64,000 bases of DNA. It comes from Bacillota bacterium. GTDB taxonomy: Bacteria > Bacillota > Clostridia > Oscillospirales > Acutalibacteraceae. Made by a program: the position numbers and the translations under genes. The notes under the pieces were generated by a model that was given only the letters and a program-made list of their open reading frames with translations, was not told the origin of the DNA and searched no databases. The stretch lies in assembly GCA_023410445.1 (NCBI GenBank), contig JAEYPT010000007.1, forward strand, positions 170,065 to 234,064, in the 5' to 3' direction. This document shows, piece by piece, positions 60,383 through 64,000 of this stretch (positions within the stretch are counted from its first letter, which is position 1; every line of letters starts with the position of its first letter).

Positions 60383-61255
60383 ATGAAATATGCAAATCTA
60401 CTTGTTTCCGGCCTGCTTCTGGCAGCAGGATTATACCTGATCCTATGCGATGTGTTTCGAGTACCGTCTCTGCAAGCGTCCAGGGTTGCCACAAAACTCT
60501 CCGAAGGGCATAAAGTCAGCTGGCACCGCGCGGCTATCATGCACCTTACAGAGGGACTTGCCAAACATATCCGGATCAGCCAAATTCGGCACGACGATCT
60601 GGCGTCGACGCTGCAATACGCCGGAATCAATCAGACACCGGAAGCCTACATCGCCAACATTATTATTCGAGCGGCATTCCGGCTAGTCTGGATCATTCCG
60701 TCGGCCTTTATTATTCCGATCCTGATTCCGATCATTGTTGTGCTGACCATCAATAAAGTGGCGGAGAATCTCAAAGCCGCCGAAAAAATCGTGTGGCAGA
60801 AACGGCAGAGAATTGACCGGGAGCTTCCGCGCTTTGTTTCCACCCTTGTTCAGGAGTTGAGAGCATCGCCGGATGTTCTAACTATCCTTGAAAAATATCA
60901 AAGCAGTGCCGGACCAGTATTCCAGAACGAGCTTCAGATCACGATCGCCGGGATGAAATCTGGAAATCAGGAACAGGCCCTTCTCCGGCTTTCGGCACGT
61001 GTAGGCAGTACAATGTTGTCCGAAGTCGTCCGGAGTCTGATAAATGTTCTGCACGGTGATAACGGAGTCTATTTTTTCACTTTGTTGGATCACGACTACA
61101 AGCGTCAGGAATATCAGATGCTGGAATCAGAAGCCCTGAAGCGTCCCGTAAAGATGAAAAAATATTCTTACGGCCTTGTGGCCTTTATTCTTGCGACCTA
61201 CATCTTTGTGACATACAAACAGCTTTTCAGCGTCGTATCTACACTGTTCCATTGA
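60383..61255 (+). CDS. tadC: TadC-like inner-membrane pilus protein
   Basis: 290 residues from ATG 60383. T2SSF-type protein with a central domain (RQRIDRELPRFVSTLVQELR, then VLTILEKYQSSAGPVFQNEL) and membrane segments at about 7-24, 95-130 and 265-288. It pairs with TadB. Separated from tadB by four bases. Confidence 0.85.
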   Translation: MKYANLLVSGLLLAAGLYLILCDVFRVPSLQASRVATKLSEGHKVSWHRAAIMHLTEGLAKHIRISQIRHDDLASTLQYAGINQTPEAYIANIIIRAAFRLVWIIPSAFIIPILIPIIVVLTINKVAENLKAAEKIVWQKRQRIDRELPRFVSTLVQELRASPDVLTILEKYQSSAGPVFQNELQITIAGMKSGNQEQALLRLSARVGSTMLSEVVRSLINVLHGDNGVYFFTLLDHDYKRQEYQMLESEALKRPVKMKKYSYGLVAFILATYIFVTYKQLFSVVSTLFH

Positions 61256-61282
61256 TCATCTCCAGCGGAAGGAGAAATGTAT

Positions 61283-61678
61283 ATGCTAAAGTATCTAAAA
61301 TCCAAACGCGGCAGCTCAATCATCGAGCTTCCGTTTGTTGTTCTGGTTGTAATGTTCCTGCTGGCGCTTTTTCTGAAAGTATCCCCGGCATTTTTGATGA
61401 AGCAAAGCCTGGACACCTACGCAACGGAGCTTTGCCGTGTGGCTGAGATTTCTGGACGCGTGGGAGATGAAACGACAGCAAAGGAAAATCAGCTTAATGA
61501 TGCAATGGGTATCACGCCGGACATTACCTGGTCGAAAACCGGTAAAATCCAACAGAATGACACGTTTACCGTTACCTGTTCCATGACTTACGATCTCGGG
61601 CTATTCGCCAATATCGGATCCTTTCCGGTTCAGCTCGCTGGCCATGCAACCGGGACATCGGAGGAATATTGGAAATGA
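61283..61678 (+). CDS. tadE: TadE-like pseudopilin
   Basis: 131 residues from ATG 61283 (GGAG eight bases upstream; ATG 61277 is too close). KSKRGSSIIELPFVVLVVMF shows a pseudopilin-type cleavage site with Glu at +5, then a hydrophobic helix. The rest (VTCSMTYDLGLFANIGSF) is a short periplasm-side domain as in TadE. Minor pilins of this sort prime or cap the pilus. Confidence 0.82.
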   Translation: MLKYLKSKRGSSIIELPFVVLVVMFLLALFLKVSPAFLMKQSLDTYATELCRVAEISGRVGDETTAKENQLNDAMGITPDITWSKTGKIQQNDTFTVTCSMTYDLGLFANIGSFPVQLAGHATGTSEEYWK

Positions 61679-64000
61679 AATTTCTGAGAAGCAAAAGAGG
61701 CAGCTCTCTTCTCTGGGTACCCTTCCTGGCACTTGTTCTGCTGGTATTCAGCATGGCAATGTGGGAACGGTCGAGGCTCACTATTATCGCACAGGGTTGC
61801 CGTGACGCAGTTCAGTCGGCTGGAACTCAAGTGTGTGCCGACAATTACAAAAACGTTTATAACGGTGTCCGCGAGGGATATTCCGGCGGGTATAAGTTGG
61901 CGGACGCCAACTGGACGCAAAATGTCACGGCAAGCGATATTATCGCAAAAGTTGACACAAAGCTCGGTACGTCCGGCGGCGTAAAATCGGTAGACGGGAA
62001 AACGGAATTCTCCATTTCCGACCTGTCCATCAGTCTTCAGAACGCGCCGCTTGCGCCAACCGATGCGGAAAATGCACAGCAATTCAAAGGAACTGTTACG
62101 TATACGCTGACAGTACCCCTTTCTTCCGCATGGTCGGCTCTTCCTCCTATGGTTGTGCACGAAAAGTTGGATTCAGGATTCTCCCCGCAGGGGGAGGCCG
62201 CGTTCGGCGGATCTGGTGATGCTTCTGGCCCACAGATTGAAAATCTCAGCCTCTCCGCCTCTAATATGACGCTGGACAAGGGCGACACAAACGTCATCGC
62301 GGCATCAATCGTCCCGGACGACGCAGAGAGCCGCAAAATCAACTGGAGCAGCACCGACAGTTCCGTGTGCGCGGTGACGCAGACCGGGGCGGTGACCGGT
62401 GTTGGTGTTGGATCGGCCTCGGTTGTTGCGCTGACGGATAACGGCAGAATGGCGCAGTGCAATGTGACCGTTGTCTCGCCGGTCGCAGGGATCAGTTTGG
62501 ACAAGTCCAATATCAAGATGATCAAGGGCGCAGCAGAAACCCTGACCGCAACGGTGCGGCCCGCCGACGCTACCAATAAGGGTGTTCAGTGGGCAACATC
62601 GGACAGCTCGGTCTGCACGGTGGACCAGTCCGGACACATTTCGGCGGTCGGGGCTGGGGCGGCAACGATCACAGTGATGACGCAGGAAGGCGGTTTCTTC
62701 GCCGAATGCGCCATTACCGTAACGATTCCGGTTTCCGGAATCACGCTGGACAAAACTAACATGACTGTTACCAAAGGGGTAACAGATACCCTGACCGCGA
62801 CCGTATGGCCCGGTGACGCGACGCGGCATGACATTCTATGGGCCTCATCCAACAGCTCCGTCTGCACGGTGGATTCTGCAGGGCATATCTCGGCGATCGG
62901 CGTCGGAGCCGCAGTGATCTCTGCGACGACCGAGGACGGTCAATACACAGCAACATGCAACATCAATGTCGTAATTCCGGTAACAGGCATTACGGTCAGT
63001 CCGTCGACGTTAACGTTAATCCGGTATACCTCCGGGCAGCTGACAGCCACCGTTTCCCCGCCGGATGCGACAGACAAGACTGTGTACTGGACATCTTCCA
63101 ATTCAACCGTCTGCACCGTGGACGGCACTGGGAGGGTTACAGGCGCTGGGGTCGGCACAGCTATCGTTACGGCCAAAACCCGGGACGGCGGATACACGGC
63201 AACATCCTCAATCACGGTCAAGCCCAACACCTACAATGTGATGGTAAACAGCAACTTCGGGGGGACAGCCTATGGCACCGGTACATACAATGCTGGGAGC
63301 AACGTCATACTCTCTGAGGTCCCGTATGAACACTATCATTTCACCGGCTGGAGCATTAATGGAGTCACGGTTGGTATGGGTGGCACCTATACAATTTATA
63401 ATCTTTCTGCTGACGTGACCGTTACGGCCAATTTTGCCATAGACACGTTTACCATCAACGTCTACGGTAGTACGGGCGGCTCGGCGTCAGGTAGCGGAAC
63501 CTATCCTTTCGGTGCAAATATTACGCTCCAAGCGACAGCCAATCCTGGCTATCGTTTTATTGGATGGTCAGACGGCGCGCTTGATAACCCCCGTGGATAT
63601 ACCGTTACCACAAATGCAACCATTACAGCAACGTTTGCGCTGGATTATGATGTCACTGCATGGTTTGATCATTGTGGTGCATCTCATAATACACTTCTTG
63701 GAGAAGATGGTTCATGTTACATCTCAGTCTTTAATCATGAGGATGATAGAGATCTTTGTGAAACTGATGTGTATTTTAAGTTTGATTCCCCGGTTACTTG
63801 GAATAAAGGAGATGTTATTTACAACACAACGAATATGATAGAGGATATAACTCCTTTTACACATGGAAGGGATATAGATGTTTATGCTCTAATCAACGGT
63901 TCTTACACATTTATCGGCTGGCAACATTATCAATCAGGGGGCAAATATCCGTCCCTGTTTTCAACAATACCTGCCTATGCTTCCGGCAGTGCATCTCAAT
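61675..64000 (+). CDS. pseudopilin-adhesin fusion with Ig-like and InlB-type repeats (partial)
   Basis: At least 775 residues, open to the window edge. The N-terminus KRGSSLLWVPFLALVLLVFS is a pseudopilin-like membrane helix with TadG/TadF-like continuation to about 170, though the usual +5 Glu is absent. Four bacterial Ig-like (BIG2) domains follow at about 185, 268, 351 and 435 (INWSSTDSSVCAV, VQWATSDSSVCTV and similar), three of them with a Cys pair that could form a disulfide. Two InlB-type B-repeats (YHFTGWSINGVT and YRFIGWSDGALD) lie at 517-655. Such a protein could be the adhesive tip of the Tad pilus (inference). Starts inside the tadE stop. Confidence 0.85.
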   Translation, partial: MKFLRSKRGSSLLWVPFLALVLLVFSMAMWERSRLTIIAQGCRDAVQSAGTQVCADNYKNVYNGVREGYSGGYKLADANWTQNVTASDIIAKVDTKLGTSGGVKSVDGKTEFSISDLSISLQNAPLAPTDAENAQQFKGTVTYTLTVPLSSAWSALPPMVVHEKLDSGFSPQGEAAFGGSGDASGPQIENLSLSASNMTLDKGDTNVIAASIVPDDAESRKINWSSTDSSVCAVTQTGAVTGVGVGSASVVALTDNGRMAQCNVTVVSPVAGISLDKSNIKMIKGAAETLTATVRPADATNKGVQWATSDSSVCTVDQSGHISAVGAGAATITVMTQEGGFFAECAITVTIPVSGITLDKTNMTVTKGVTDTLTATVWPGDATRHDILWASSNSSVCTVDSAGHISAIGVGAAVISATTEDGQYTATCNINVVIPVTGITVSPSTLTLIRYTSGQLTATVSPPDATDKTVYWTSSNSTVCTVDGTGRVTGAGVGTAIVTAKTRDGGYTATSSITVKPNTYNVMVNSNFGGTAYGTGTYNAGSNVILSEVPYEHYHFTGWSINGVTVGMGGTYTIYNLSADVTVTANFAIDTFTINVYGSTGGSASGSGTYPFGANITLQATANPGYRFIGWSDGALDNPRGYTVTTNATITATFALDYDVTAWFDHCGASHNTLLGEDGSCYISVFNHEDDRDLCETDVYFKFDSPVTWNKGDVIYNTTNMIEDITPFTHGRDIDVYALINGSYTFIGWQHYQSGGKYPSLFSTIPAYASGSASQ

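Noticed and set aside
40855..64000. Prophage
   Set aside because: No capsid, tail, terminase or lysis genes are visible; partition and Tad genes point to an integrative element instead.

Overview
The window looks like the chromosome of an anaerobic clostridium, most likely Oscillospiraceae/Ruminococcaceae: strong AGGAGG ribosome sites, mannose-family PTS genes, a HPr with the regulatory serine of Firmicutes, a secreted cohesin/dockerin protein and a TetR regulator with close relatives in clostridia. No rRNA and no complete tRNA were seen. The genus is inference only.

Left part (1-29 kb) is backbone metabolism. On the minus strand, read right to left, is a galactose/galactoside unit: mglB, mglA, mglC, a GH3 glycosidase, a GH42 beta-galactosidase and a YesN-like response regulator cut by the window edge. 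A plus-strand histidine kinase and a response regulator with an MpsC/DUF2294-like output domain follow. Next is a plus-strand operon for one complete phosphotransferase route: EIIA, EIIB, EIIC, EIID, a Schiff-base aldolase, an iron and a zinc alcohol dehydrogenase, HPr and enzyme I. It is preceded by a promoter, a folded leader and a textbook terminator, so it is probably controlled by attenuation. Then come an amidohydrolase, an isoprenylcysteine-methyltransferase-like membrane protein, and a TetR gene divergent from a symmetric cassette acyltransferase - GT8 - GT8 - acyltransferase (probable glycolipid synthesis), a GNAT enzyme and the cohesin/dockerin protein.

Middle part (29.2-40.8 kb) is a sugar-nucleotide island. 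It holds a GT11 glycosyltransferase and a plus-strand operon for GDP-activated heptose: fused HddC-GmhB, a GDP-fucose-synthase-like epimerase, split transketolase, a radical SAM enzyme, HddA kinase, a sugar C-methyltransferase-like protein, a GDP-mannose 4,6-dehydratase homologue and GmhA. It is flanked on both sides by copies of the 3' half of a tRNA-Val(GAC) gene with its terminator. The left copy also carries what looks like a relic of an integrase 3' end. The island is therefore probably cargo of an older, decayed element. An IS256-family remnant and a 174-bp tandem repeat lie at its right edge.

Right part (40.8 kb to beyond 64 kb) is a younger integrative element at the same tRNA: tyrosine recombinase, a run of AT-rich small membrane and secreted proteins, a maintenance module (ParA, two different ParB-like proteins, two SpoVG-like proteins, a replisome-organizer-like protein), and a Tad/Flp pilus locus (Flp pilin, prepilin peptidase, CpaB, TadZ-like, TadA split by a 4-bp duplication, TadB, TadC, TadE, and a large pseudopilin-adhesin fusion that runs off the edge). 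No relaxase or VirB4 is visible in the window.

The most unusual signal is in the maintenance module. Three neighbouring DNA-binding-protein genes each carry DNA palindromes in the part encoding a flexible linker. In the second ParB-like gene there are eight palindromic sites, mostly spaced exactly 105 bp apart, which look like a centromere-type array hidden inside a coding sequence.
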